Assembly: GCF_038725785.1 (NCBI RefSeq)
Contig: NZ_CP109796.1
Span: 4,030,001 to 4,094,000, forward strand
Direction of reading: 5' to 3'
Source of the DNA: Termitidicoccus mucosus
GTDB taxonomy: Bacteria; Verrucomicrobiota; Verrucomicrobiia; Opitutales; Opitutaceae
Length of the DNA: 64,000 bases
A model generated the notes under the pieces. It was not told the DNA's origin, ran no database searches, and saw only the letters and a list, made by a program, of their open reading frames with translations. Shown here piece by piece: positions 37,720 through 47,200 of this stretch (positions within the stretch are counted from its first letter, which is position 1; every line of letters starts with the position of its first letter). The translations under genes were made by a program, and so were the position numbers.

Positions 37720-38112
37720 GAACCGCTCTTAAGATTCAAGGGAACTTCTAAAAATTGATTATAACCGCAAATGAACGACAAAGGCCTTTGTTTATTGGCG
37801 TTCATTCCCGGTTATAAACCGAACCGTTAAATTAACCGCAAAGTCCGCAAAAACGCAAAGAATGCAAAAAACCGCCGGAACTCCGCCGCCTCTCCTTTGC
37901 GCTCTTTGTGGTTAAAAAACCGAATCATTAAATTAGCCACAAAAATGCACAAGAAGCACAAGACAATCACCCAATTTTGTGCCTTTTGCGCCTCTTTGTG
38001 GCTATTAAAACCGAGCCATCAAACAAACCAAACCCATTGATGTTCATTCGCGGTTAACTTGAAAACCTCCCTTGAGAAAAACCCCGCCGCGCCCGCTTCT
38101 TAATTTTCCTCC
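37720..38112. repeat. Chain of three intergenic inverted repeats before phoH
   Basis: No gene is present. Three palindromes follow one another: 37758-37817 (TTATAACCGCAAATGAACG pairing with CGTTCATTCCCGGTTATAA), 37833-37915 (TTAACCGCAAAG pairing with CTTTGTGGTTAA) and 37935-38003 (AGCCACAAA pairing with TTTGTGGCT). The end of the gap (GTTCATTCGCGGTTAA at 38042-38057) can also pair with the first arm, so the whole gap may be one composite element. Confidence 0.8.
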
Positions 38113-39087
38113 ATGCCCGCCCGCACCCTGCACTTTCCCAGCCCGCGCCACCTTCACCAGCTCTACGCCGGCCGCGAGGAAAACCTCGCCCACGCCGAGA
38201 AGCAGCTCGGCGTCACCCTCGCCACGCGCGAGGACTGGCTGAAAATCGACGGCCCCGCCGACGCCGTCGCGCGCGCCGAGGCGCTTTTCAACATCCTCAA
38301 CGACGCCCGCGCGCAGGGCGTCGTCATCCACTCCACCGATTTTCACCGCTTCGTGGACACCATCGCGCGCGGCGAACTCGACCAGCTCCGCGCCCTCCTC
38401 GCCGAGCCCCTCGTCATCGCCACCCGCCGCAAGACCATAATCCCCAAGACCCTCGGCCAGAAACTCTACCTCCAGTCCATTCGCGCCAACCCCGTCGTCT
38501 TCGGCATCGGCCCCGCCGGCACCGGCAAGACCTACCTCGCCATGGCCGCCGCCATCTCCGCGCTCCTGAAAAACGAGGTCGAGCGCATCATCCTCACCCG
38601 CCCCGCCGTCGAGGCCGGCGAGGCGCTCGGCTTCCTGCCCGGCGACCTCCGCGAAAAAATCCTCCCCTACCTCCGCCCGCTCTACGACGCGATGCACGAC
38701 ATGCTCGAACCCGACGACGTGGCGCGCCTCACCGAAAAAGGCATCATCGAGATCGCCCCCCTCGCCTACATGCGCGGCCGCACCCTCGCCCAGTCCTTCA
38801 TCGTGCTCGACGAGGCCCAGAACACCACCCCCGAGCAGATGATGATGTTCCTCACCCGCCTCGGGACGAACTCCCGCATGGTGGTCACCGGCGACGTCAC
38901 CCAGATCGACCTCCCCCGCGCAAAACAATCCGGCCTGCTGGAGGTGAGCCGCATCCTCCGCGACATTCCCGGCATCGACATCCATCATTTCAGCGGCGCG
39001 GACGTCGTCCGCCACCCCCTCGTCCTCCGCATCATCGAAGCCTACGAACGCTACAAAAACCCCATCGCCGGCGATGCCGTCGAATGA
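38113..39087 (+). CDS. phoH: PhoH-family ATPase
   Basis: A 324-residue PhoH-like protein. It has the N-terminal KH-like segment, then the P-loop [16 protein letters not shown], the switch region [19 protein letters not shown] with [12 protein letters not shown], Walker [17 protein letters not shown] and the sensor [13 protein letters not shown]. PhoH proteins are cytoplasmic ATPases linked to RNA handling. In many bacteria phoH lies directly before the 7TM-HD gene (pgpH/yqfF) and ybeY. Here those two genes are found about 18 kb further on, with accessory DNA in between. It follows the HIT gene across the repeat-rich gap. Confidence 0.95.
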   Translation: MPARTLHFPSPRHLHQLYAGREENLAHAEKQLGVTLATREDWLKIDGPADAVARAEALFNILNDARAQGVVIHSTDFHRFVDTIARGELDQLRALLAEPLVIATRRKTIIPKTLGQKLYLQSIRANPVVFGIGPAGTGKTYLAMAAAISALLKNEVERIILTRPAVEAGEALGFLPGDLREKILPYLRPLYDAMHDMLEPDDVARLTEKGIIEIAPLAYMRGRTLAQSFIVLDEAQNTTPEQMMMFLTRLGTNSRMVVTGDVTQIDLPRAKQSGLLEVSRILRDIPGIDIHHFSGADVVRHPLVLRIIEAYERYKNPIAGDAVE

Positions 39088-39632
39088 GGGCGCCCCGCTG
39101 TTTTGCAGGATTGTTTTTCACGCGACGGTGCCAACGACGCGGCGGACGAAAGGCTGGCTGCGGGCGATTCGCGAGGCATTGGGATTGAGCCAGCGCGACA
39201 TCGCCTCGCGAATGCGCGGCCGGCGGCGGCGGGCCGTTGACATGGGGCGCGGGCTCAAACCTCGCGCAATCCGTCGATGTTCGCGCGGGCTACATCGCCG
39301 CGCTGAAAGCAGCCGACCAAGGCGACATGCAACAGTTGATTGCCTTCGCGAAGAGTTGAAACAGCGCGGCGCCCCGCCCCCGCTCCGGGGTGTTTATATA
39401 TGATGCCAATTACAAATTGAATTCCGATTTATGGAGGGACGATCTCCGTCCCGACCCCTTTGGGCTTGGCCCCAAAAGCAGCCTGCGCCCTGCGCCTCCC
39501 GCCCATTACAAAATAACCTCCTTCTTGTAATTACTTGTCACTTGCCCAATTCAGCGATCCCGGCATTTTTTCATCCCATCCATTGGGCGCGTCCCCGTGC
39601 CGCGAATGATCCGAACCTCAAAAAACAAAATC
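39088..39632. other. Gap after phoH holding decayed mobile-mystery gene remnants
   Basis: A 545-bp stretch with no intact gene. Its first half contains the mobile mystery A/B remnant listed separately (39110-39359). The rest has a small hairpin (GGGACG/CGTCCC at 39436-39452) and AT-rich sequence with the ATTACAA motif repeated near 39409, 39504 and 39531 (partly inverted). It marks the left end of the accessory insertion. Confidence 0.5.
39110..39359 (+). pseudogene. Fused remnants of mobile mystery protein A (HTH) and B (Fic family)
   Basis: The frame around 39110-39210 encodes [20 protein letters not shown], the helix-turn-helix opening of mobile mystery protein A. In a different frame, 39249-39359 encodes AGSNLAQSVDVRAGYIAALK followed by AADQGDMQQLIAFAKS and a stop, which is the typical C-terminal tail of Fic-domain mobile mystery protein B. 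The end of A and most of B (including the Fic motif) are missing. The A-then-B order matches intact pairs, so an internal deletion of a once complete pair is the simplest reading. Recognition is from memory of these families. Confidence 0.6.
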
Positions 39633-40469
39633 ATGCCAAACCAAAAAATCGAATATCCCAAAACACTGACAACCGCCGCCTGGAAGAAGGCCAAATCCAT
39701 ATTCAACAACAATACTGGAATCAGCGAAACATTGCGGGCGGCGGAAGCCGCGTTCAGGGCGGCCTCCGCCGATATTGACGCCATCAACAATATATATGCT
39801 GGAGATTCCGCGGACGGAAAGTTCCTCAATATAAGCGGGTATCCCGCCTTCCTGGCGGATTGCAAACGACTGACCAACAGCAAAGCCGTCGAAAATTATA
39901 AAAAGTCACTCTGGACGGTGAGAGATCAATGCAAGAAGGTCGCCGCGGAGAAATCCATGTCCTCCAAGCAAAAAGGAATCGTGCTGGACATGGCCAAGAC
40001 CGCCGACCTTCAGTCCGTTTCTGTCAATGCCAACTCCATCAGCGGATTCCTGACCCAGGAGGCCAAAAGATGGTCCTCATCCTTTGACTCGGTGCTGGAG
40101 GCGACATTCGGCCCCGTGAAACTCAAGGCCGCCGCCGGAAGGGCCGTCACTTTCCTGAAAACCGTCAAAGGCCAGGCCACCCCCGAGGCGAAGCTCAAGG
40201 AATTTAATAAAGGCATAACGACGGCGGCAAGGGACATCACCCAGATCCTGATGAACCGGGTTAACAACAAATATCAAATCCCCTACACGGCGTCTTCCTC
40301 GGAAAAGCAGGCGGCGGAAGGGCTTGTCAAATTTGCCAATAACAACCACGCCGCCACCGCCAAGAATCTGGATGCTGAGATTAAAGAAGTGGAATCATTG
40401 CTGAGGATCACGGCGTCAGTCACCGCGACAAAAGCGCCCACGTGCAAAGAGCTGTTCGGCGGTCCGTAA
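39633..40469 (+). CDS. Hypothetical helical protein, unrecognised
   Basis: A 278-residue protein from the ATG at 39633 (MPNQKIEYPKT); in-frame ATG 39606 and GTG 39597 are weaker alternatives. It has no signal peptide or membrane helix. The composition is rich in Ala, Lys, Asn and Ser, and the pattern suggests long amphipathic helices (TLRAAEAAFRAASADIDAIN; KSLWTVRDQCKKVAAEKSM; AAEGLVKFANNNHAATAKN). No catalytic motif was found. It is the first intact gene of the accessory stretch after phoH and reads away from the CDI-like locus. I cannot assign a function. Confidence 0.7.
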   Translation: MPNQKIEYPKTLTTAAWKKAKSIFNNNTGISETLRAAEAAFRAASADIDAINNIYAGDSADGKFLNISGYPAFLADCKRLTNSKAVENYKKSLWTVRDQCKKVAAEKSMSSKQKGIVLDMAKTADLQSVSVNANSISGFLTQEAKRWSSSFDSVLEATFGPVKLKAAAGRAVTFLKTVKGQATPEAKLKEFNKGITTAARDITQILMNRVNNKYQIPYTASSSEKQAAEGLVKFANNNHAATAKNLDAEIKEVESLLRITASVTATKAPTCKELFGGP

Positions 40470-40538
40470 CCAGGCTGCCGGACGCCAAAAGGGCGTCGGG
40501 ACGGAATGGCGCTTGGATAAGGGCTGTTCCGTCAAAAA

Positions 40539-40680
40539 GCACGCTTGCGCAAGGAGGGGCGGCGTCTCGCCGCCCGACACGCGGAACGCGTGCCCGTCGT
40601 GTCTCGATGAACCGCGCGCAAACTGGCGAGGCTTCCGCCTCGTCCGGCGGCGGGACGCCGCCGCTCCGTGCGCAAGCGTC
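40539..40680. repeat. Nested GC-rich palindrome
   Basis: The left arm 40539-40573 (starts CACGCTTGCGCA, ends GGCGTCTCGCCGCC) pairs with the right arm 40646-40680 (starts GGCGGCGGGACGCC, ends TGCGCAAGCGTC), with few mismatches. Smaller hairpins lie between them (CACGCGGAACGCGTG and CGAGGCTTCCGCCTCG). It separates two convergent genes and contains the GACGCCGCC-type cores seen in other elements of the window. Confidence 0.8.
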
Positions 40681-40713
40681 TCTCTCTTATCTCAGCGTCA
40701 TTCAGGCCAGACC

Positions 40714-41586
40714 CTACTTTTTCCCGGTGAGCCCCACTTTGGCGTTCAGTTGTTTTGTCAATAACGCCTTATAGCCTTCGCTCCAGTTTTTTGACACCTG
40801 CGGACCGTATAGCTCCGCCGCCGCCTCGTCATATTTGATGCAAAGGTAATATGTCCAGCCATCGTTCCAATATTGCCCGATGGCGGTCGAGTCAGTCGTT
40901 GACACGATTTCCCATTTCCTTGCCTTCATGGCGTCAACCACACATGCGCCGACATCGGCCATGCCGAGTCCGCCCGGCACGGGCACGGAGGCTATGCGGC
41001 CGCCCCATTCGCCGGCTTGTATTTTATCAAGACCGGGCATCCCGGCCTTGTCCTTGATATCCTCGTCCCTGGCGGCGGCGACCTTTTTCCTGACACTATC
41101 CGCCACGTTTTCGGTGAAATTAAAGACCCACTGGGATTTCCCGAAATTTATATGATTAAAAACAATATCAAACGATGTCTTGAAGGAGGCGTAATACACG
41201 GAGCCAGCCTTGAGATCAAGCGTGCGCACGATGGGCTCCTTGCTTCTTTTTTTCTCCGTGGCAAAGGTCGCGGACACCGTGTATGTTCCCGGGGGCATGT
41301 CCACGAAGGTCCATCCGCCCGAAAGGGACAATCTGCCCGGTTTCCCCGAGCGGCGCCACTTCTTGCTTTCGTTGCCCGAGAATTCAAGGGTCAGCCCGCC
41401 TTCGATGATGACGGTGGCGACTTCCGATTGCGGTTTTATTGCATTGCCCGGATACGCATACCATATTCTCGGGTTTCCGCGGGTGCCCGGTTTGGCCGGT
41501 TTCTCATCCGCCGGCTCGCCGTCCGCCGCCGCCATATTCATGGCAAAGCATGCACACGCTATTAATGTTAACAGACAATTATTCAT
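40714..41586 (-). CDS. Secreted protein with DUF2846-like segment, function unknown
   Basis: A 290-residue exported protein. The start at 41586 (MNNCLLTLIACACFAMNMAAADG) gives a clean signal peptide; further in-frame ATGs lie upstream at 41601 and 41616. The central part VDMPPGTYTVSATFATEKK and RTLDLKAGSVYYASFKT resembles the DUF2846 pattern of envelope proteins that carry a carboxypeptidase-regulatory-like beta-sandwich. The C-terminal part has aromatic-rich YWNDGWTYYLCIKYDEAA. No enzyme motif is seen. It lies in the accessory stretch between phoH and the CDI-like locus. Function is unknown. Confidence 0.75.
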   Translation of the reverse strand: MNNCLLTLIACACFAMNMAAADGEPADEKPAKPGTRGNPRIWYAYPGNAIKPQSEVATVIIEGGLTLEFSGNESKKWRRSGKPGRLSLSGGWTFVDMPPGTYTVSATFATEKKRSKEPIVRTLDLKAGSVYYASFKTSFDIVFNHINFGKSQWVFNFTENVADSVRKKVAAARDEDIKDKAGMPGLDKIQAGEWGGRIASVPVPGGLGMADVGACVVDAMKARKWEIVSTTDSTAIGQYWNDGWTYYLCIKYDEAAAELYGPQVSKNWSEGYKALLTKQLNAKVGLTGKK

Positions 41587-41790
41587 TTTTGAGTTTGGCA
41601 TGGAAATTTGGAACATCGTTGAGTCTAATCATTCAATCCGCCTTTATGAATTGCCGCCCGACGGGCGGCAGTGAGGAGGCCAGGGTGCTGTTTGTTGATT
41701 TCTGGAGGGACGGCCTCCAACTCATGTCTCCACCGGGATTTTAGAGCATTTTTCGTTTACTTGGTCGTATTATTATCATCGCCCAGACAA

Positions 41791-41872
41791 AGTAGCACAG
41801 GCATTCCTGCCTGTGCCAGAGGGCAAGGTTGCCAGCCGCCGAGCCGCACAGACAGGAATGTCTGTGCTACTT
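41791..41872. repeat. Nested palindrome, 'agtagcacaggcattcctgcctgtg' type
   Basis: The outer arms AGTAGCACAG (41791-41800) and CTGTGCTACT (41863-41872) enclose two internal hairpins, CACAGGCATTCCTGCCTGTG and CACAGACAGGAATGTCTGTG. The upstream flank (41744-41759, TTAGAGCATTTTTCGTTTAC without its last bases) resembles the ends of the element at 60716-60888. This points to one repeat family. Confidence 0.8.
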
Positions 41873-41912
41873 TTCCGCCGAGCTTTTGACTCAGGCGGCG
41901 GCGGGCGACGGC

Positions 41913-42587
41913 CTAGAATTTCCAGCCGAACGTGACGGAAACCCAGTGGGAGTTGGCCGCCTTCAGGCCCGTCTCGGGCTCATCGTCATAAAAACTATAC
42001 TCCGTCTTGCCTAGGCGGAGAAAACGATACCCGGCATCCACGTAAAACTTGGAGGACAGATGATAGGTAATGCCCACGCCGGCCCCCACCGCATAGGTGG
42101 TGTCAGAGACGCTTGCCGAATAATGACCCGAGGGGTCGTCCTCCTTTTCGTCAATTTGCATGGTGATGCTCCCGAGCGTCGGCGTCAGCCGAAGTTCGCA
42201 ACGTCCGGCCTGGTCAAGCTGGACGCAATAACTGTAGGAGACCAGCACGGGTATTGCGGTAATGTCCGCCTTCCATGAATAATCCTCGCCGGATTCTTTT
42301 GCATCGGACACATAACCGCCGGCCTCGATCTGGATTTTGTGGTTTGGGCTGATCCGCCAGCCGAAGCTCAGGCTGCCGCCGACGAACTTCCCGAGGTCGT
42401 CATTGACATCGTCGCCCTCGGTGGTCTTCAGGTCGGCTTTCATGAAGCCGGGGCCGGCCTCGAGATAGAAGTTCGGGCCGGAGTCCTTCGGGAGCACGTA
42501 GGCGCCGCCTTGCCGGGCGAACGAAATCGCGCCTGCGGCAAGCAGGCCGATGGTTAACAGGATCGTTTTTGACACGTGTGTTTTCAT
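41913..42587 (-). CDS. Small outer-membrane beta-barrel protein (OmpW/OmpA-like)
   Basis: A 224-residue protein with a signal peptide (MKTHVSKTILLTIGLLAAGA, cleavage near ISFA) and alternating hydrophobic strands. Barrel-like segments are FYLEAGPGFMKADLKTT, GGSLSFGWRISPNHKIQIEAG, YAVGAGVGITYHLSSKFYVDAG and the C-terminal WVSVTFGWKF ending in Phe, as for outer-membrane porin-like barrels. A start at 42596 (MTSMKTH) is equally possible. It probably forms an eight-stranded barrel. It lies 147 bp downstream of the ankyrin lipoprotein gene on the same strand, so it might be co-transcribed with the CDI-like locus, but no functional link can be shown. Confidence 0.8.
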   Translation of the reverse strand: MKTHVSKTILLTIGLLAAGAISFARQGGAYVLPKDSGPNFYLEAGPGFMKADLKTTEGDDVNDDLGKFVGGSLSFGWRISPNHKIQIEAGGYVSDAKESGEDYSWKADITAIPVLVSYSYCVQLDQAGRCELRLTPTLGSITMQIDEKEDDPSGHYSASVSDTTYAVGAGVGITYHLSSKFYVDAGYRFLRLGKTEYSFYDDEPETGLKAANSHWVSVTFGWKF

Positions 42588-42734
42588 TGATGTCATTTTT
42601 TGTCTTTTTGTTGTTGTCTTGCTCCGGACATGCGCAGGCATGTCGCGGGGAAGCTGGTTGCGGGGAAACCCCAAAGAGGCGGATCGCTCGCGAGTGTCTT
42701 GTTAACAAGCCTCGAACGGCCCCCTTTGGCTCCC

Positions 42735-43496
42735 TTATTCATCGCCATCGAACGTTACTCCTTTTTCTCTTAATAGTTTTATCACCTCTTTTCGCCATTG
42801 AGACAAGGAGTCTCCGGGTATTGTCATGTCTCTCTTCAAATCCGTGAGCAATGAAAACTTTCCGCTGATCACTATCGTAGGATCGGCACCAGCTTCCAAC
42901 ATCATATAGACCATATCATATCTATTAAATATGGCCGCATACATCATAGGCGTGCTTGGATGTGCGGCATTCAAATCTGCACCATACTTTATCAATAATT
43001 CGAGTTGTGCTATCCCATCATGTTTTTTCTCATAGAAACTAATACAGTCAAATATAACCGTTTCTTTCATAATCGGATTATATAAATTTGGATTTCCGCC
43101 ATACTTTAACGTAATCTCAAGGAACCAAGGGTCCCGATGCCGAGCAGCCACAGATACGGCTGATGCACCACTGAAAAATCCATACCTTGCCAGGTCGGTC
43201 GCCGGCATTTGCAAATTAGGGTCGGCCCCGTGCTGGAGCAGCCATTCGTAGCTTCTTTTGTTGCCTTGCCAGAGTGCCCATATCAATGCCGTCATTCCCT
43301 CGCGTCCTTGGCGATTTATATCGGCTCCACGTCGCAGTTGCCTCTCCATTTCCTTTGTGTCTCCATAACCTGACGCCTTGAGAAATTCATACTGCGGACC
43401 TGGCCCGAAAAAACTGCCCGCGCTCACGAATGACAGGGATGTGCATCCTGTAAAAAAGACACAGGCTGAAATAATCAAAAAAACAAATGCCTTCAT
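42735..43496 (-). CDS. Ankyrin-repeat lipoprotein, predicted immunity protein (CdiI-like)
   Basis: A 253-residue protein with a lipoprotein signal (MKAFVFLIISACVFFTGC, Cys18 as the modified residue; the -3 position is Phe, slightly atypical). It carries about four ankyrin units: KEMERQLRRGADINRQGREG, TALIWALWQGN with EWLLQHGADPNLQ, EITLKYGGNPNLYN, and LELLIKYGADLNAAHPSTPM with MLEAGADP. It begins 37 bp after the CdiA-like gene on the same strand, the classic place for the immunity gene. Ankyrin or Sel1 lipoproteins are frequent immunity partners of secreted bacterial phospholipases. It is distinctly more AT-rich than the rest of cdiA, as is the toxin-encoding end. The immunity role is inferred from position and type. 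Confidence 0.85.
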   Translation of the reverse strand: MKAFVFLIISACVFFTGCTSLSFVSAGSFFGPGPQYEFLKASGYGDTKEMERQLRRGADINRQGREGMTALIWALWQGNKRSYEWLLQHGADPNLQMPATDLARYGFFSGASAVSVAARHRDPWFLEITLKYGGNPNLYNPIMKETVIFDCISFYEKKHDGIAQLELLIKYGADLNAAHPSTPMMYAAIFNRYDMVYMMLEAGADPTIVISGKFSLLTDLKRDMTIPGDSLSQWRKEVIKLLREKGVTFDGDE

Positions 43497-43533
43497 ATAA
43501 AAAACGATTAATTGATGGTTGTTTCCATTGAGA

Positions 43534-44200
43534 CTATGGACCTTTCGCTCCAGTAGTGCCGCTAGTTTTAATAGGCGGGATTACTTTTATCAAATCAGGC
43601 GCGCCCAAGCTGCGCAAAATTGATACGGAACCGTGGTTAAGGAAATTGCTCAAGCCCGGCAGCGTTGTGATTTTGAGGGACACCTGCTGACCCAACGCAT
43701 CTGCTAATGGTGTCAGTGCCTGGAAAGAAGTCAATGGCTCAAGGGGTATGTAGAAATTATTAATTTTCCCGGAATCAAGATTTGTATTTATTTTATAATT
43801 TTCAGGGTTCACACCAGCGGCATTAAAAGTGATTGCAGAAAGACCCCATCGAACGGAGGCCAGTCCAGCCTCACCTCCGCCAAGTGAATGACCCGTCAAT
43901 ATTATTTTCGATTCTGGAAATTGTTTCTGTATTGTATTTGCAAGTTTCATAGCATCTACGTATTTTTTGGATTCGAAACCAACAGCATTCCCCGTGTCAG
44001 TCACCAGCCAGTCCCTTGCCGAGGCGGAACCCCTGTAAGATATGACTATTTCTCCTGTTGACTCCATTTGGAAAACGACGGCATCAGTGCCATCATCCTT
44101 TTCACTATACGCACTGAGCACTTTCATGCCGGGCGGAGCGGCGGAGCCCGAATAATACGCAGCGACCGATGCGGCCCCCAAGTTTCTGGCCAGTTCCGGG
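43534..44200 (-). other. C-terminal toxin module (alpha/beta-hydrolase lipase class 3) of the CdiA-like protein
   Basis: This part encodes about residues 3588-3808. It contains VISYRGSASARDWL, LTGHSLGGGEAGLAS and the segment FYIPLEPLTSFQALTPLADA, followed by LNHGSVSIL. Ser3692 is the expected nucleophile, the late His is the expected base, and the acid may be Glu or Asp in the IPLEPL/PLAD region. The base composition falls here compared with the upstream repeats and stays low through the immunity gene. That is what modular toxin/immunity exchange would leave. Confidence 0.8.
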
Positions 44201-47200
44201 GATATCAAATCATTTCCGTTTTCATCCTTGGGAATATTTGCAGAAAAAACGCCCGGCAGTTGTTGGTCGAGCTGATGCAAGGCGTGATAGATTTCCCTGT
44301 GAGCATATTGATTCAAGATTGTCGCATCATTGCCCGTGGAGGCGCCGGCGATGGCATTGCCCGTAAGCGCCCCGGCGGCGGCGCTGATCAGAAGCGAGCC
44401 AAGCGTGGAGCCGGCGGTTGGACTGTTTAAGTCCCCATATATATCGAATGAGCCAGAATCCGCCGAGGTCGCGGCCGCCGCGCCGGCCGCGCCAGCGACA
44501 ACATTGCCGCCTCCAAGTTTGGCGGCAATTCCTCCGATGGCAGTATTCAACAAGAGATTGGCGGCTTGCCCTTCGCCATAGAGAAGGTATGCGGTGTTCT
44601 TTTGTTCCCCGGCCTGTTCCTTGGTGATAAACCCGTCGTCCAAATCCTTCTGGATTTGGTCCAGTTTGCGTTCATAGAGGGCGGAGACGATGGTGCCCGC
44701 GTTCGCGTAGGCCTCTTCGCCGAAGACCCGCGCGAGTTCCTGCCGCTCCTGGATTTTTTGCAGGTCGAATTTGTTCTCCAGGGCTCCGTCGTTGGCGTGA
44801 GCGGTATCGCGGGAGAGTCCGGCGAGGCTATCGTACATCCGGTTGCCGGAGGCGTCGAAGTCGTCGCGCACGATGATGGTCCCGTCGGATATGGCGCTGC
44901 GGGTGGTGCCGTCCGCCTTTTCGTTTTGCGGCATTCCGATGGCGGGCGTGATGCCACTGCCGCCGTAATTAAAATTGCCCTCCTTGTCGAACGAACCTCC
45001 CGATCCCACGCTCGCGCCGATGCTTTCCGTCTCGTAGTCGGCGTGGTTGGCGATGTCGGTGAAGCCGATGGTCTCGGTCGAAAGGCGGTTCTTCGCGGCG
45101 TCCGCCCCGCTCGCGATGACCGCGCCGGTGAGTTGCGTGTGCCCGCCGACGTTGATGTCGAAGCCGCCCCCGCCGGCGAACAGGCCGGTCTGCTCGCGCA
45201 CGCTGGCGTAGTCGCTGTCGGTCTTGTCGCGGTTGTAGGAGGCGTGCGCCTCGCCGCTCATGCTGCCGATGGTGAAGCTCGCCCCGCCGCCGGCCTGCTC
45301 CTGCCTGGCCTTGTAATAATCGCTGTCCTGGCGGCTTTCCAGCGTGAGGCCTCCGCCGATGTCGGCGAGGATGGTGTCGCCGCGCACCACGGCCCCGGCG
45401 AGCGTGGTGTCGCGGCCGGAGACGAGGGTGAGCGTGCCGGCGGCGGCGAGGTGGCTGTTGAGGTTTTCCGCGCCGCTGCCTTTCTCGAAGCCTTTGCCCG
45501 TCTCGGCGTCGGCGAAGATTTTTATGCCCACGCCGCCCTGCCCCACGCTGAGCGCCACGCCGCCTTCCCAGCCGCTGTTCTTGTTGCTGCCGTCCTGGCG
45601 GTGCGTGTCGAGGGCGCTTTCGACGAGGATGTCGTTTTTCGCGGCGAGGGTGACATTTTGGCCGGAGAGGTCGCTGCCGGCGATGTGGATGTCGCCGGAA
45701 CCGCCTGTAGCGGGGTTTAAGTTTAAGTCGGAAGTTGAAGAGGGGGCGGCTGCGCCGTCCACGGGCGGGACGCCCGTGCCACCCGAACCGTCGCCGCGCG
45801 CGACCAGGGTGAGGTCGCCGGCGGTGTCGAGCCGGCTGCCGAGGTGGCTGGTGCTTTCCCATTCGCTTTCGCTGCGGCTGCTTTTCGCGCCGACGGCGAC
45901 GGCCAGCTCGATGCCCGCCGCAGAACCGGCCGCGCCCGCTCCGCCGTCGCTGGCCGCACCCGCCACGGCCTGCGCGCCTCGATACAATCCGTAGCCCTGC
46001 CGCGCGGCGCGCGCCGCGTAGAGTCCTTGCAGGCGCGCATCGCCGGCCTGCTCCGCGCGCTCGATGGTGTCCACCAGCGCCAGTCCGGCGTCCACGATGC
46101 CGCCTTGCAGGCGCACGGTCAGCCCGCCCTGGCTGAAGCTCTGCCTAATGCCGCCCGCGCTGGTCTGCTCCGCCGCGAGGATGGAGATGCGGTCGGCGTC
46201 GATGGACAGGCCGGTCTGCGAGAAAAGCTCGGAGCCGACGACGCGGGTCTCGCCGCCGGAGCGGATGTCGATGCGCCCTTCGGTCGAGCCGATGAGCGAG
46301 CCGACGGCATAGGTTCCGTTTTCGTCCTGGGCAAAGCCGGTCTTTTGCTGCCCGAAGGTGACGGAGAGGCGCCCGCTATCGAACATGCCGCTGGTCTTGG
46401 TGGATTGCTCGTAAGTGGCGCTGCGGGTTTCGGCGGCGGCCTCGATGCGCACGTCACGGGCGGCCTCCAGATAGATGTCATGGTCGGCGGCAACGGTGGA
46501 GCCGCGTATGCCGAGGTCGCGGCCGGCTGACAGGGCGATGGTGTCGGCGGTGACGAGGCTGCCGTTGGCCGCGGTCTGCTCGGCGGCGGTGTCGGACGCG
46601 TTTTTTTCGGAGCGGAACTGGCTGGCGTTTTTGACGCGCGCGGCGGCGCTGTCGGTCTGCGTGTCGAGGGTTTCGCGCAGGGTGATGTCGCGGGCGGCCA
46701 CCATGCCCAGCGCGCCGCCGGCACTGAGGTAGGAGCCTTCGATGGCGATGTCGCCGGAGCCGCCTGCGGCGGAGTTGAAGCTTAAGTTGGAAGTGGAAAC
46801 GGGGGCGGCTGCGCCGTCTGCCGGCAGGATGCCGGCGCTCCCAGTGTCGCCGCGCGCGATCAGGGTGAGGTCGCCGCCGGTCTGGAGCACCGAACCGCGC
46901 TGGGTGACGGTGGTCTGCGTGGCGGTGGCCTCACTGGATTTGCTGCCGACGGAAACGGCGACCACGCTCGTCAGGGGCGACGCGCCAAAGGCTTCGAGTC
47001 CATCGGAGTTGATGAGCCAGCCCGAGGCGCTGCGCAGGCGGTCAAGGTTGGAAAGACGCGCGTCGGCGACTTCCTCCGCGCCCTGCATGGTCTTGCCCTG
47101 GGCGGCATAGAGAGCTTCGAAGGGGCCGCCGCGAATGGCGAGGGAAACGCCGCTCTGCTTGAACTTCTCGGTGCGGGTGGCGGTGCTGTTCTGCGCGGCA

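Noticed and set aside
39074-39403. A 109-codon frame that looks like a complete HTH protein
   Set aside because: The HTH similarity stops after about 40 residues and the rest is out-of-frame relative to the Fic-type tail, so it is treated as a pseudogene remnant.
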